Assembly: GCA_000349905.1 (NCBI GenBank)
Contig: KB722743.1
Span: 590,228 to 654,227, forward strand
Reading direction: 5' to 3'
DNA: 64,000 nucleotides
DNA from: Volvariella volvacea V23
Taxonomy: Eukaryota > Basidiomycota > Agaricomycetes > Agaricales > Pluteaceae
Shown: piece by piece, positions 33,298-46,119 of the stretch
How the letters are laid out: every line of letters begins with the position of its first letter
How positions within the stretch are numbered: position 1 is the first letter of the stretch
Translations under genes and position numbers: made by a program
Notes under the pieces: model-generated
What the model saw: only the letters and a program-made list of their open reading frames with translations
Databases searched by the model: none
Told to the model about the DNA's origin: nothing

Positions 33298-36200
33298 CTA
33301 CTCTATAAAGGCTTCTGGATATACTATGTTCAAAGCCTTAGAACCAGCATCCTGTGGCAATAAAACATGAACACGAAGGCCAGAAGTGGCTCGTGAGAGG
33401 GCAACATATAGCTGACCATGTGTGAAGACTGGCTGGCGAAGATCGATCCCAACATGCCGGACAGACTGGCCTTGTACCTTGTTGATTGAGATTGCGAATG
33501 CAAGCCGAATAGGAAATTGCAGTCGTCGCATCGTAAATGTGTACTGCACTGCTTTCCCTGATGGTCTGAGGGTTATGCGGGGGATTAGTGCAATTTCCCT
33601 GTCATGTTCGCCACCAATAATCTGCACCTCAAGCACCTGCTCACTTGCCTTCCGAAGGACAACCCGAGTTCCATTGCAAAGGCCACGCGAGGGTGCAAGA
33701 TTGCAAAGAAGGATAAGCGGACAGCCAGGCTTGATAGAGAGCTCACCCGGTGGTAGCCCAGATCCAGATAGAGAGCGGAGGTATTCATTTGGAATGAAAT
33801 TTGCTGCTGTAGGGGCCTGGCCACCTTCTCCAGGTTCATTTTCAATGGCATCAACGCTGTAAAGGACCTTGAGATTTCCGGGCATACGGCGGAGAATCTT
33901 TACATTGAGGTCATCAACGTTCACATTCCTTGGTGCTAAGATGATGCGATTGAGGAGGAATTCGGGAGGTGGAATGGTCAATGAGAGATCTGGGTAGATT
34001 GTGTTGATGAGACTGTCCTCGGTATAGCATAGCATGTGTTCAGGAAGAGAAACCATGTCACCAGCATCATTAGTTCGGCCATGACCAATATCAAGAAGCC
34101 ACTTTGCAAACTCTTCTTCTTCGGAGCCTTCTTCAAGCCGCATGTTTTTGCGAAGGTGGAGGACAGTTACTCGTGACCAAAGCGAAGATCGTTGAAGGGA
34201 GGCTGAGACAATATCTCCATGTGTGCCTTTTGGAACAACAGGCAATATTTGCTGAAAGTCGCCACCAAAGATAACCATAAGACCACCAAATGGCTGATTT
34301 GATGAACGGATGTCACGAAGGGTGCGATCGAGAGCTTCATGAGTGTAACGATGCTGCATTAAGGCTTCATCCCAAATGATGACACTTGCCATCCGAAGCA
34401 GTTGAGCACGTTGACTCTCCTTTGGGATTGAACACATTGAGTCTTCGGCAAGTCCATCGATAGGAATCTTGAATACGGAGTGAGCTGTCCTGCCTCCAGG
34501 GAGAAGCAGTGCAGCAATTCCAGACGATGCTACACAGATTATGATCTTGTGTTCGCTCCGAACCTAGGAAATGTAGAAAGTTTGTAAGACTGGTATTTCA
34601 CGTTGAGATATCATACCAGATGTGCAATTGTCTTGTAGAGAAATGTCTTTCCACAACCACCGGGCCCATTAACAAAGAACACCCTTCCCAGCTTGTCGTC
34701 AATTGATTGCATGATCTGGTCAAGGGCAATTTGCTGATCATCATTGAGTTGCGAAATGTTGGCTTCTGCTTGAGTGCGCTCATTGTCAATATTGTAGTTG
34801 AGCTGTTCTGTGATCAAGGGGTTTTCGCAAGCAAAATTCCAGTTGTATTGTGGGGTGGGCATTGGGGGAAAGTTCTCCAGAGACTTTCCAGATTGAAGGA
34901 GGGTATTGTTGAGAAGAAAAAGTCCATAGTCATAGACATCATCATCAGATGGGTTGTTGAACCCTTGTCGGAGTAGGGAGTGACAGAGATCATCACAGAT
35001 AGAGGATCGGAATTCCATCCAGAGCGTGTCGGGTTCGTAAGGTGTGCAAAAAAGGAGGATGGAGGCAAAGAGTGATCGTAAATGCAATCCAATTTGCATA
35101 GCGGAAGCTTCTTGAAGGCATTGTCGCTATTCTTCATCATCTTCAAGCAGTCCACGCGCAAGACATGCTTCTCTAAAGGTATTGTAAGTGACACTGTTGT
35201 ATGTGCGAAGGTCGTTGAATGAGGTAGGGCCCTTGACAACAGTTAACAATGTCCGGAGGTAGAACCGCTCGCCGGCTGTTGGAGGAACAAAGTACATGCG
35301 ACCGATTGCAAAACCTTGCTTACGACAAACCCACTTCTTGTCTTTCTTCCATGTGAAGTGCTGAGGAATTTCCTGATATGTGTACTGTCGTGCTTTCTCT
35401 CCATCCAGAGTTGAAGAGGCACAGAGCTTAAAAAATTGGGTGAGAGTTGTCTTCTCTTGAGTGCCACGCTGCATAACAGCTTCTGGTGCTTCATTGGGGT
35501 TGTACACCACCAGGTGCTGTCCAGGAAGGTGAACGGCAAGACGTACGATGTTGGGTACTTATTCATGGGTATCGAACTGAAAAATCCGCCAGATGGCTTC
35601 TGGTGGTGCGATATAGCGACCATCGATGTAATGCTTGATTTCATCCTGATCAAATTCAAGGGTGGCACGATCTCCACCTTTGTGCGTATATTTGAATATA
35701 TACTTGATTGATCTAACTGTGGTAGTGCATTCAACATTGATATGACAATCAAACTTTGCTGAGAGAAAGGGGTTGTACGGCACAATCCAGCGGTTGTCCA
35801 CCATATGATTTCCCACTCGAAAACTATGTCCATCATCAGGTCGGTGATAATCGGGATACCCATCGTCTTCCATCGAAGTGCGGGTGTTGAAGGACTTGGG
35901 ATAAGATTTTGTGCACTTTCCACGTTCTATGCAGGGTGCATTTGGGTTTAGTGAGCCACAGGGACCGTGCACCATGCATCGAGAAACCGTGTCAAACAAC
36001 TTGCTCTGGGTATTAGGATCTGGCCATTTAGCAGATATTATGGAGTCAACATCGTCTGGTGTTAATATCCGGTAGCCTTCCTGTAAGATGACAATGAGGT
36101 GGGCGTGAGGAAGATCGCGTTTCTGGAACTCGATGGTGTAGACATAGGCCACGACATGTCCAAAGATACCATTTTTGGTAATGTCCTTGATCAGCGCATT

Positions 36201-37814
36201 GAGTTTGAGCTTGAAAACTCGTGCAACCAGATCTGCCCGCTCAGCACTTGTTTGGAGCTCAGGCAATTCCCGAATGATCTCCAACCACCGTGGATTGGCC
36301 GTCATGGTAATGAAAAGGTCAACATGTCGATAGAACCGTGCAGCGGCCATTGCATCTTGAAAGGCCTGCTGCATATTTCGAGCGCTTCCAGTAAAACTGG
36401 AAGGGAGAACAAAACGGGAGCCAAGTTCAGTCAAGTTGATATTTCCGTCAGAGGAGTGGATGGCATCTTCAAGGCCATTATAGAGAGAGGCGCGGAGATC
36501 AGCCTGATGAGAGCGGAACCATAATAATCGATTCTGTTCAGCGCTCGCCCACATGTCCATCGTGAACTGCTGAAACAGCCGACCACCATGATGGATTGTA
36601 CTAAATTGGCCATCCCGAACTTGAAGGCGATGGGCATAATAACGGATGGCAGTAAGCCGTGTGCGTTGATTTCCAGGTTTAGGCTGTAGTTGGAGATTGG
36701 GGTGCCAGCCATGGTTGCCATAGGGAAAGAGAAGGACATAATGAAGGGGAACGTAGGCTGGATGCGTCTCACAAATGCGCTGGAGTTGTGTGTTGTTTCC
36801 TGCATTCCGGAGTCGTATAAGAATATCACGATGATGACCTTCAACATCACTGTCACCATTCCCCGGGATAATCATTGCCACTTCATCAGCAATGGGCAGA
36901 TTGTAGCGTCGTGGGTCAGTCCCTTGAATGACACAAAGGCGGATGCTCCAATCCTCAGCATCAGGGTTCTCAGAGAGGATCTCGAAGGCTTGCTTGTAGA
37001 CTGGTGCATACCGGTGTGTAGTTAAAAGCATTTCCTGCAAAGATGCCATCGTATTGGCACGCAGGGTCTCATTTCGGTGCAGGCGGTAAGTAAGAGCAAC
37101 AGCAGGATCGTAAACATATAGCTGTGCATATCATGGGGATTCTCCATCAGCCATAAGGGCCCCGGAATGATGTGAGAGCTGACCCAGGATGCGAAATACC
37201 CAAGGTGCCACCCGGCTGGTGTTTAAGCGTCTGTCTTGCTCGACACCGAGGGAGGTAAATGCCAGAGCCATATTATATTGGCGGATATTCTCTCGAAACT
37301 CTCTACCCTGGTTGTCACCACTTGTCAAAAGGTTTCGGAGTAGCAGGGGAGGTTCCAGGAGGGATTGGAGTACAACTTGACCCTGGTTGCAGCACATACC
37401 AAACTTGGGGGTTGTGGTGGATGAGGAAGCAAGTTTCTCGTCCATCCAGTGACGGGCATTGCAATGGGAGCAGATGACATTCATAGGGCCGAGATCATGA
37501 CGTGAAAGCGGCTCGGTATATGGTTGCCGCGCGGCAAGAAGAGAGGCTGGTTGGTTTCCGCTAGGAGTAGCATCAGATGTATATGAGATATTAAATGAAT
37601 GCCACATACCACCTTGCAGTCTGGACCGTGTGTTTGCCCGGAGTTGAGTGCTAATGTTTGTAACCTGTGCCGCAGGGGGAGAGGCAAGTTGCCCAGGTGT
37701 AGGATGACTGTGAGTGGTGGTTGGGGTGTGTGTTCGAGAGAGGCGGGACTGGGACGCCGACGGTGGTAGTGTGGTAGTGGTGCGACGACGCGAAGAAGGT
37801 GAAAAGGTTTGCAA
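33298..37814 (-). pseudogene. Helitron Rep/PIF1 helicase, inactivated by stop codons
   Basis: Encodes the Helitron transposase. In order: a zinc-like region CSHCNARHWMDEKL, the segment NIRQYNMALAFTSLGVEQDR, the Rep domain with HUH motif LPHAHLIVIL, CTKSYPKSF, the catalytic-tyrosine region KYIFKYTHKGGDRA, then a PIF1 helicase with Walker A GPGGCGKT and WDEALMQHRYTHEALDRTLR. The helicase ends at 33298 with GLRVHVLLPQDAGSKALNIV. One true intron lies at 34564-34616. Three in-frame stops cut the frame: TGA at 37131-37133 before YAQLYVYDP, TAA at 35559-35561 after FDTHE, and TAG at 35127-35129 before RQCLQEAS. Each is one transition from the expected codon (CGA, CAA, TGG). The start is uncertain. 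Confidence 0.85.
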
Positions 37815-38871
37815 CGGTGTCCAAGTAAGCTGTTATGGTGCTTGAAAACGTGGTACCGATGGTTGGGGTTGGGTTGGGGTTGGGGTTGGTAGAAGGGGTT
37901 GATAAGGAATGAATTGCGGTAACGACAGTTGATAGGGAATGAACTCGACGGACTGCTGGGTTAAACGGCGACGTGGCTGTGGATATCATAGGTAATTCAG
38001 CAAGGATAATGGTGTTATTACGATAAACACACCGGAACATCCTCGAGTTCTCTTTCCCGGGATTGACGGTCGCAGGATCTATTATGGCTCTGTTGGGCAT
38101 GGTAACCAAATGGAGTCCGACCTGCTGTGCCATTACTTTCACCAGACATTTAGGGCGCCGCACCGCAAGCATGAGATGACCTACTCACCGGGAAGCCATC
38201 TCGATGGCGCACCACCTTTGGGCGCAAACCCTGGCACAACACTTTTATCACCTCAGCCATGTCGGAATAACCTGAAATGCGATTAAAAATGAGAGACGAA
38301 TAGTAAGAGATTAGCATCAATCTAAGCCAGGAACATGAGGCTTGCGCACCAGGATGATCGATGTAGGTGGTGCCGATTTGGAGGAGATCAAGAGTTCTTC
38401 GGGAGAGCAATAGGCACTAAGGGCAGCCAGCAACCGACCATAGGGCGGCACCAATGCAGAATCAAGTGCGACTCGTTGAAGGTGGTAAATGGTGAAAGCC
38501 CATCAGGAGAGCGACCCACGGCGATGCAGAATCAACCGTGGAGGGGCCGATGGGGCCGATGCAGAATTGCAGAATATTCATTCATTATTCATTATTATAT
38601 TTATAATAAAAAACAGGCGAGAAGGGAAAGATTGAGTCAAAGGAGGAACGGAGGATGAGCGCTGAGCGAAACATCTGGCCATGTCGACGATCCAGGTAAG
38701 GCAGCTGAAGTTGTGGATACCACGTGGCTTATACCCAAAAAAGGCATTACCGAAAGAAGGAACCACTTTCATTTGTATTATAGATGCCAACCCGATCTGC
38801 ATTGACAGTCGATATTGTTACATTCCGTTATTCACTGAACCGAATAGAGATCTGACTTCTTCCATGGCGAC

Positions 38872-40091
38872 TTAGTCTGGCACATCGTGAACCGAATAAG
38901 CACCTGCTTCAGACTCAAAATCAAACCTGGACAAGCCCTGAAGATCACCGATATAAGGAATGGTTGACAAAGTCCAGACCCCGGGGTTGTGTAGCGCGAA
39001 TGTCGGATCACTCATGACTGCAATCTGCTGTGGTATATGTGCTTTTAATGTCTGTACAATACTTACAACTGGATATCAATCAAACGCAGGTGGGATCTCT
39101 TCCAAAGCATTGTCGTGACAGATGTGGGGACTACCTTCAGCTCGTCACCACGAAAGCTTCTATAGAGCGGGCAAGACTTCCCCAAGAATTTCCATTGGGC
39201 CGTAATACTGAACATAAGAGGAGTCGTGAGCATGAATAGCACTATTATCCGAAATGGCTTCCATTTCGTTGTCTGCCTCGGCCAACTTTGACGGATGGCG
39301 TTCTCTTCAACAGTAACTCACGGTGAATATCATTGACACGCCCTCCTTTTCCAAGCGCCTGACTGCTGTGATCCGCGTCCACGGTTCAGTACCATTTCCT
39401 ACGATATCTGAGTGGAAGGCCGCTGCCTGATCAGGCTTTGGACAACCATCTCTCCATGGGTTTGTGAGAACACTTTGTGCGGCTTGTCGGTGCTCCTCTG
39501 AGCAAAAGAAAGCTAATGTCACTGGAGAACCCGTCATGATCGGTGTCAATCCTTCCTGGATATATGCACGCACCAAACAAGGCAATGGTCTCCCAACCGG
39601 TGATACCATCTCCTCAGGACGACGAGTGGTAAATGCTGTATCGATGAAAAGCATCTTGTGATACTTGTGTTGGCGAACGCTCATCGATATCAGCAACGAT
39701 ATCGCTGTGCAACTGAGCAGCAGCAGCCCAGCGCGCTTGTGGATTCCGCTCTAAGTCTGACAATTCTCTGCAGATAGTTTTGTGATAATTTTGAATCAGC
39801 CATCCAATATGGCGTCAGAAGTGCGCGTGAAGATAGGAGGGCACAGAAAGAATCACCCTCTGGCATTCTAGAGCGGTGGAATCAACATGCAATACACAAT
39901 ATGGCAATGTCGCTCACCGGTACCACATTCCTGATACGCTCGCATCGACTAGACCTCTGGAAAGCTGCACTTGCCGCGGTTTCTTTCTTGAGGCATTTGA
40001 AGCAAGCAAGCGTCGTAAGCCATGAAAGGTTTGAATTTAATGCTGGGTAGCACCTTGAATTTGGGACGTAACGGGTGAAATGTTGCTTCAT
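38872..40091 (-). pseudogene. MSS51-like MYND protein, copy B, degenerate
   Basis: Relative of copies A and C. The finger region reads CFKCLKKETAASAAFQRSSR then CERIRNVVP: the third zinc cysteine is Ser and the YC pair is gone, so the MYND finger cannot fold normally. A second block, TLAFFCSEEHRQAAQS, matches LTLYCSEEHRESVES of copy C. The downstream frame becomes patchy after about 39310, with only weak resemblance such as YIGDLQGLSRFDFESEAGAY near 38900. I read it as a decaying copy. It lies just outside the Helitron. A functional divergent protein is possible but less likely. Confidence 0.5.
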
Positions 40092-41027
40092 CCATGCCAG
40101 ACCCTGTTAGTATCTAGGAATCCATGTCCAACAAACGGGGTTGCTCTAAAATACGGGAGTAAAGAGCGGGCGAGAGTGGGTGTTGGGAACAAGAGGAAGC
40201 AGACGAATCGTGGGAGTCGGGACGCCGATGACCCAGAAGAGGATTACGTGGATTATCGAGAATTTGACGGTGTGCATCATTGGGCGAGAGTCACAGCAGG
40301 CTAGTAATTAGAAATATTGGAGAAAATGATAGAAAAGAGTTGAAGAAAAGGGATAACAAGAAGCTAATAGTGTTAAGGAACACAGCAGAGGCGACCAGAT
40401 TTGCAAGTAACAAAGAGGAAGACGATACAATACCGGCAATGCCTTCGGAGTCCGTAAAGTGCAACCGTCCCGAGTCGCCATATTAACGAATAAAATGTGC
40501 GGGGAGTAAGTGACATAGTGGACGATGACAACGAGCAAAGGACGAGCATCGGTGCTACTGAAGAGCTGCAGCAAAGCTTTTTAAATTTTAACTCCACATT
40601 GCAGATATCCACCGATTCGTAGAGTAAAATACTGTCACCTTTATGAGCTTTTTTCTGCGAAGCAGGCTTGCCCAGGGGTTTTTCATCGGACCAGAATATT
40701 GCGTGTCCGACGAAGCATATTTGCGAAGGTTGAAGGACTGGACACACTATCAACGCCCGGTTTACACAGTGGGGAGAATATTTACTGTGAAGACGGTAGG
40801 TATGCGTTTCTGATGCAGGAGCTGAAGAGTGTCCAGCCATGTAGATGGGTCTATGTGGAAAACCCCAGAGTCAAACACAATGGTGAGACCTGGCTTTGCG
40901 TAGTCACTTCCAAGCCGATTTACAAACTATAATGCACGCTCCATCATTGTCTAGAGAATTTGCTCGGCACAAAACTTACACAAAATATATTTGCTGTAAT
41001 CGCTTTCGCTCTTGGCCGGCGCACAAG

Positions 41028-42388
41028 CTAAGGGGATAGGGCATTCAGTAAGCCACATACACAGGAACACCTGATTCCAGACACTCGCCCGCGTGTATCT
41101 ATTTCGAGAACTTGCCCATTCATATTCTTCTCAATTTGGCCGATTTCGGGTCCACACATTACAAGCTCACGCTGTGTTCTCACCACAGTATGCGACCAAT
41201 CAAACAGGCTTACTTTCAGCTCTCTAACCGTTGGCATGCGATGCATAATTTCTTCGAACATTTGGGGAACTTGGATCTCCGCCATTGCTGCACCTATAAT
41301 CTAGAATATGCGTCCGCGTCGGAGAAGAGCTCATACACGAAGGAAGCGGATTACATACATGAATGATGATGCTTGGTCTTTGTGTCCAGGTGGCGTCGGA
41401 ACCATTGAGCTTTTGGAGCGCCCATAGAATAGTCATCGGAAACGAAAGACCTTCCGAGATAGCTCGCAACCATATGTCTTCAGTGCCGGCGATAGCCTCT
41501 CCAAATCCCTCGACTAACCAAGGATGGTATCCTGGCACCAATTCGAGGGTTGTATTGAGGACCACTCTGGTACAATCCGGGTTGGCGCCCACTGGAACAC
41601 TTGACCAACCTCCGCCGCAGCACCCTTGACTATATATGAAAACGCTAGATCTTGACGTATGCGCTGCGGAATTTGGCATTGGGAGAGGCCATCTTGGGAA
41701 TCTATTAACTCATGGTGCTGGCTCTCAACAGATTCTCGGTGTTCTTCTGAGCAATACAACGTCAACTGACAGTCAGGACACGATTTTAGAGTAGGTGGGG
41801 TCACCAGTGCTGATTGCGCCATCCTGTGCAATCGATCGCTTGTCCCACTAAGAGGCTTTGTAAATTCCTCGGCGGAATGATGCCGAGCATGAGTGTATAC
41901 CAGGCAAGACAACACGGCTCAAACCCTATAACGTTCCGTTCTACTGTGGTGAATGGGCGCCTAAGTGTCGCTTCTATGAGCGGCGCGTCTTGCTCCAGAC
42001 GGCGAACCCTGAGATTGACCTCATCGATTTGGGCGATCTGATCTGCAAACGTAGATTCTGCAATCAAACGTGTATTCGGGTCTTTCTCTGCTTCCACCAG
42101 TGCCTTACAGATATATTTGAGACTCTTCCAGTCATCCTGCTCAAGTGGAGTGAGACAAAAATGATCGAGCTAGAAGGGGAAATACCCTTTGGCATTCTAA
42201 AGGGTTGGATTAGCTTCGAGCCAAAGAAGGACCGCAGCAGGACCCTTGGCGCTTACTGGTCTACAGTAAACCACACATTTGCACTGGCTGCACCGCTGAA
42301 GAACTACACTGCCCATTTTCTCCTCTTTAGAACACCGGAGGCAGGAGACCAACATAAGCGGTGAAAGGCTGTAGAAGAAGGTTATCAA
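41028..42388 (-). pseudogene. MSS51-like MYND protein, copy C, probably frameshifted
   Basis: The best copy. The finger reads CLRCSKEEKMGSVVLQRCSQ then CKCVVYC, followed after introns by DDWKSLKYICKALVEAEKDP. A second Cys-rich block is SCPDCQLTLYCSEEHRESVE. The C-terminal MSS51-like domain has EDIWLRAISEGLSFPMTILW, PSIIIHV, FEEIMHRMPTVRELKVSLF and VMCGPEIGQIEKN. The frame changes near 41895 (CLAWYT to HARHHSAEEF) and near 41580, where no intron of normal length fits. It is probably disabled, but two shared frame changes with copy A leave room for a misread intron. In yeast Mss51 regulates mitochondrial COX1; whether this family does so is unknown. Confidence 0.5.
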
Positions 42389-42399
42389 ATGAAGTCCAT

Positions 42400-43920
42400 T
42401 GCGATGTCATTGTCGCGATGTTGGTGATGTCGGGAAGCGTTTCGACTGGTTTAACGTCTGGCTTCGAGCTCGGACAATCCCGATTGTGATGACTAAGTTC
42501 GTTTGGCAATTAAATCGTTCCAGCAATCCTTACCCCATGAGGTCCGAAATCAAGGATATTACAGCACCAGCAGCTCCTTCGGAACGAATATTCCCCCGAG
42601 CATAGGCGCGGGTGTCCGAGGTGCTACACTGTCCAAGTTCCTCTTTTCGCTTATGCTTTATTGTAGGGTGGGTTCACCACCGTCTCCTATGCTACCAACT
42701 TGACCTTGTTCTTTGTGCTCGGTCGAAGATGAACATTGAAACCTATTCATATATTGACAGAGGTACAATCAGGTGGTAATTTTGTTTTCGGTGGAGATTC
42801 CCCCGGACGCCGTTGATCGTGTTCAGCAGTAAGTTGACAACATTACGCCATTTCATTCTCACTTATTGAGCTTCTTTGAATTCGGGGACCGACCCCAATT
42901 CTTGACAATTACAATAATTACATACTCTCCCAAGCGCTGGATTACAACATGTCACCGACTTCACCACCAATTTGTTGTGGATGGTGATAGGATGGATCGG
43001 ACCTTAATCTCGTTATCTCCTCCTATGCTAGACCCTTCCCGCGTAGGAGTAACCTGTGTGTTGTGAGTTGACCTGCTGATAGAGGCTCTGCTTGTTGTTC
43101 ATCGATTACCGATGATGTTCTTTAAAGTACGCCCTTACATTGGTCAGATGATACTAGTGGCTGATCACTTCTCCAGGTCCTTTGGATACGACCCTGCGCC
43201 ATGTATTCAGTCGGGCATCACCCTGGAAGGCGGAGTACTATTAGACGACATTTGGGTCCGAGAGGGTTTCCTGTCCTGGTCGCTCGGGAAACTGACATGC
43301 ATTCTAGCACCCCTTCGACGAAAAGAATACCCGTCAGTGTGGATAACCGGCCTGTGTGACCTCATCCTCGTGGAGATTCTTCATGGATTGACAATATCAG
43401 AGGCTCTTTCGGTTAGAGCTCGGCACCGTTAAGCCAGAGGTGTTGACAGAAATGATAGGGCCTTGTTCTGGTGAGCGCTTAGGTTCAAGCACATTGAGCA
43501 GGGCAGACGGGTGGTGGACTTGCCAAGGCTCGTTCCAGCCTCTCTCAGGTGCTGGTTCAACAGCTAATTCAATCTCTACACCTGACTATATGGCAGTGGA
43601 CAAATAACCCCATTAGTACTAACCAATTTAGTAATTCCTATCCAAAGCGCGCAGCTCAACAGCATCGACATCAAACACGCCTTCGATATTCAATCCACGA
43701 ATGAGGTACCTTGGTCGCCGTTCACAGCCGTCTAGTTCGATCTGTCAAGATTCTTTTCTAAACTATTCATCAGAAGGGTACTCTGGCCGGAACAATGACG
43801 AAGACCAGATGAGGAATCGATGGGCGCTACGCCCAACGTTCGTGCGTGGAGTGAGACCCTTGATGCCGTTATGCGTTTGTAATCGGCTACCCGCAACCCT
43901 CTCGATCCGATCTGCACAGT
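42400..43920. other. Intergenic, no gene seen
   Basis: Short open frames only, no family motif. It may contain the decayed 5' flank of the MYND cluster. Confidence 0.4.
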
Positions 43921-43942
43921 GAATCAGCGCTTGTGTGGAGCG

Positions 43943-43949
43943 TATAAGA
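43943..43949 (+). promoter_or_regulatory. TATA box of GH5-like gene
   Basis: TATAAGA about 40 bp upstream of the ATG at 43985. Confidence 0.45.
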
Positions 43950-43984
43950 AAGGGCGGTGGTGGTTCTTCCTTCCCCCGGTCAGG

Positions 43985-46115
43985 ATGCGCGGTTTCCAAC
44001 TCTTAGCTGCTCTCGTCCTCTCGAGCCTCTACGTCCTTTCGGCTTCAGCAGCATCGACTGCGAAGAGAAACAACTGGCCCGTGTCGAAATTCATCACGAC
44101 AGCCAACGGTCAATACGTGAAGAACGGAAAGTATGTCGATCCCTTCTATGATGGGGTGTTCATCCTTGATTCTTACTCCAACGCGTCACCTCTGTGAACT
44201 AGGCCATTCAAGACGTTGGGATCCAACTTGTACTGGCTGCCCACTCTTAACACCTGGGACGATATCAACAATGTCATTGGGAACGTGTCCTCGTTTGGAT
44301 TCAACTCCATCAGGACCTGGGCGTTCAACGGTGAGTCCCGAGTGCTTTATAGGCTTTCACAAGTCTGATCATATTTCAAAGACGTTGACGAGATTCCAAT
44401 CAACGGAACATGGTTCCAGCATATTAAGAACGGGAGGACGACGATTAACGAAGGTTGGAACGGTCTTAAGAAGTTGGATAAAGTGGTGAAGGCGGCTGAG
44501 AATCATGGAGTCTACCTCATCCTCACTTTGACCAACAACTGGAATCCCCGCGATCTTGAGGATTACCCTCAACCTGTGGAGGCGCGTGATATTACTCCAG
44601 GAACCGGCTCTACTCTTGCCCGGAACACGCTCAGCAATGACTTTGGTGGGTTGCGTCCAGTGCTGTAGTTTCTTGTGAATTGACATAAACTCGATTAGGT
44701 GGAATGGATACATACGTCCGAAACTTTGGAACCATCAGGGAACACGACCAATTCTACCTCAATGAAGAAATCGTCCAGGCTTTCCTTCACTACGTCACTC
44801 GTATTGTGGAAAGGTATAAGGACAGTCCTGCCATCCTCCAATGGTATGTGATCGAGTTCAATATCCTGAAACACACCCTAATCTAGATGAACCATGCAGG
44901 GAAATCGCCAACGACGCCAGGTAGGCTACTTCAGTGCTCGCTCGGAAGCGAATAATGTCACTCAAATTCGTATGTTTCCTAGATGCCGATCCTCTTTGCC
45001 TGCTAGCAATAACTGCAATACCGTCGTTACTACGGAGTGGTTTGCGAGGGTAGCCCGCCACATCAAGTCAATTGATCCCAATCACCTCGTAACAGCAGGG
45101 TAAGCTGATGGCAGTTCATCTCGAAAGTTTTAAGATAATGACGCCTCAATTTCTAGAACCCAAGGCTTTGTGTGTGTTGGATGCCCCCGACCATACCAGG
45201 GACATACTACTGTTCGCCGGACATTCTGGGAGAGGAGACGTAAGGATTGGATCAGGTTCATCAAATTTGCCCCTTAATGATGATCTCTTTTGAGCAGTCA
45301 TGGAACGTCAAAGCACTGGTCTCGGTCCTCCATTCAATGGTTACCACGGTGTCGACAACGAAGCCATCAACGACATTCCTCAAATTGATGCCTCGACTGT
45401 CTCCTTGTTCCCTGATCAGGAGGAATATGGTCCACGGGATCCCTCGCAATCCAACTTCCAGAACAATCTCCAAGGCGGTTTGAACTGGATCCAATCCCAC
45501 ACTACCAGTGCTGCCGAGTCAGTATTCGTATCCTCTTCTTTGTACCAACACGTTATTGATATTTATTTCGCATTTAGGCGAGGAAAGCCTGTTGCGATGA
45601 CTGGTGCTGGTTTGGTTACCCAAGACAACGCTGGTAGCTTCGTTGGTTTCAATCGCTCAAGTTCAGCCACCATCCCAGGTGGTGCCAGACTCTGTAAGTA
45701 CACTCGAACCTAGTGCCATCTGCAGTTCCTCAATCATTTCACTTTAGTTGCGCGTGCTCCTGAAGGTGTCACCAACGAGGAGAGGAACATTGCCTACGCC
45801 CAATGGTTCAACGCCAGCAGTAAGCACAATTGTTCTCTATTGATGTGCAAATCGCTCATTTGCCACCTTTAGCGGGGTTGAACGGTGCCCTCCTCTACCA
45901 GTACAGTCAAGCAGGGCTCACCGCCGCTGAGGGCACCTCTTTCCCTCCCATCCCAGGCACTAACATTGCCCAAGCACCCAATGATGGTTACTCTTCCAAC
46001 TTGTCTAAGTACGTCCCCTCCTTCGGCAACAGGTAGTACTATGCTAACCACCAATAACAGTGACCCCGTCCTCGCACAACTCTTCGCGGACTCCGCAACA
46101 GGATTTGGACTATGA
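43985..46115 (+). CDS. Secreted GH5-like (mannanase-fold) protein lacking catalytic Glu pair
   Basis: Secreted TIM-barrel protein related to fungal GH5 endo-mannanases. Signal peptide MRGFQLLAALVLSSLYVLSA. After the first intron comes KPFKTLGSNLYWLPTLNTWD, then NSIRTWAFNDVDEIP, GVYLILTLTNNWNPRDLEDY, GGMDTYVRNFGTIREHDQFY and DSPAILQWEIANDARC, rebuilt across two introns. Active GH5 enzymes have the acid/base Glu in an N-E-P type motif; here it is N-D-A. The nucleophile strand, usually V-x-x-E-E-F-G, reads KPVAMTGAGLVTQDN with no Glu. The C-terminal end is DPVLAQLFADSATGFGL. About nine introns. The fold assignment is good; catalytic activity is doubtful. Confidence 0.75.
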
Positions 46116-46119
46116 TCGA

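Larger units (their letters stand above)
31931..38590 (-). mobile_element. Helitron rolling-circle transposon
   Basis: The 3' terminus lies at the left. On the minus strand it reads as a hairpin, stem CCGTGC/GCACGG, then 7 nt, then CTAG and host T, exactly the Helitron 3' signature. The element encodes a Rep/helicase with HUH and PIF1 domains and a second ORF. The 5' TC end on the right could not be fixed; 38590 is a guess at the end of GATGCAGAAT-containing repeats and could be off by several hundred bases. It sits between MYND copies A and B. Confidence 0.8.

Noticed and set aside
37860..37900. GGTTGG/TTGGGG repeats resembling telomeric or G-quadruplex DNA
   Set aside because: Short, irregular and inside the Helitron 5' coding region, where it encodes Pro/Asn repeats. 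No array of telomere length.
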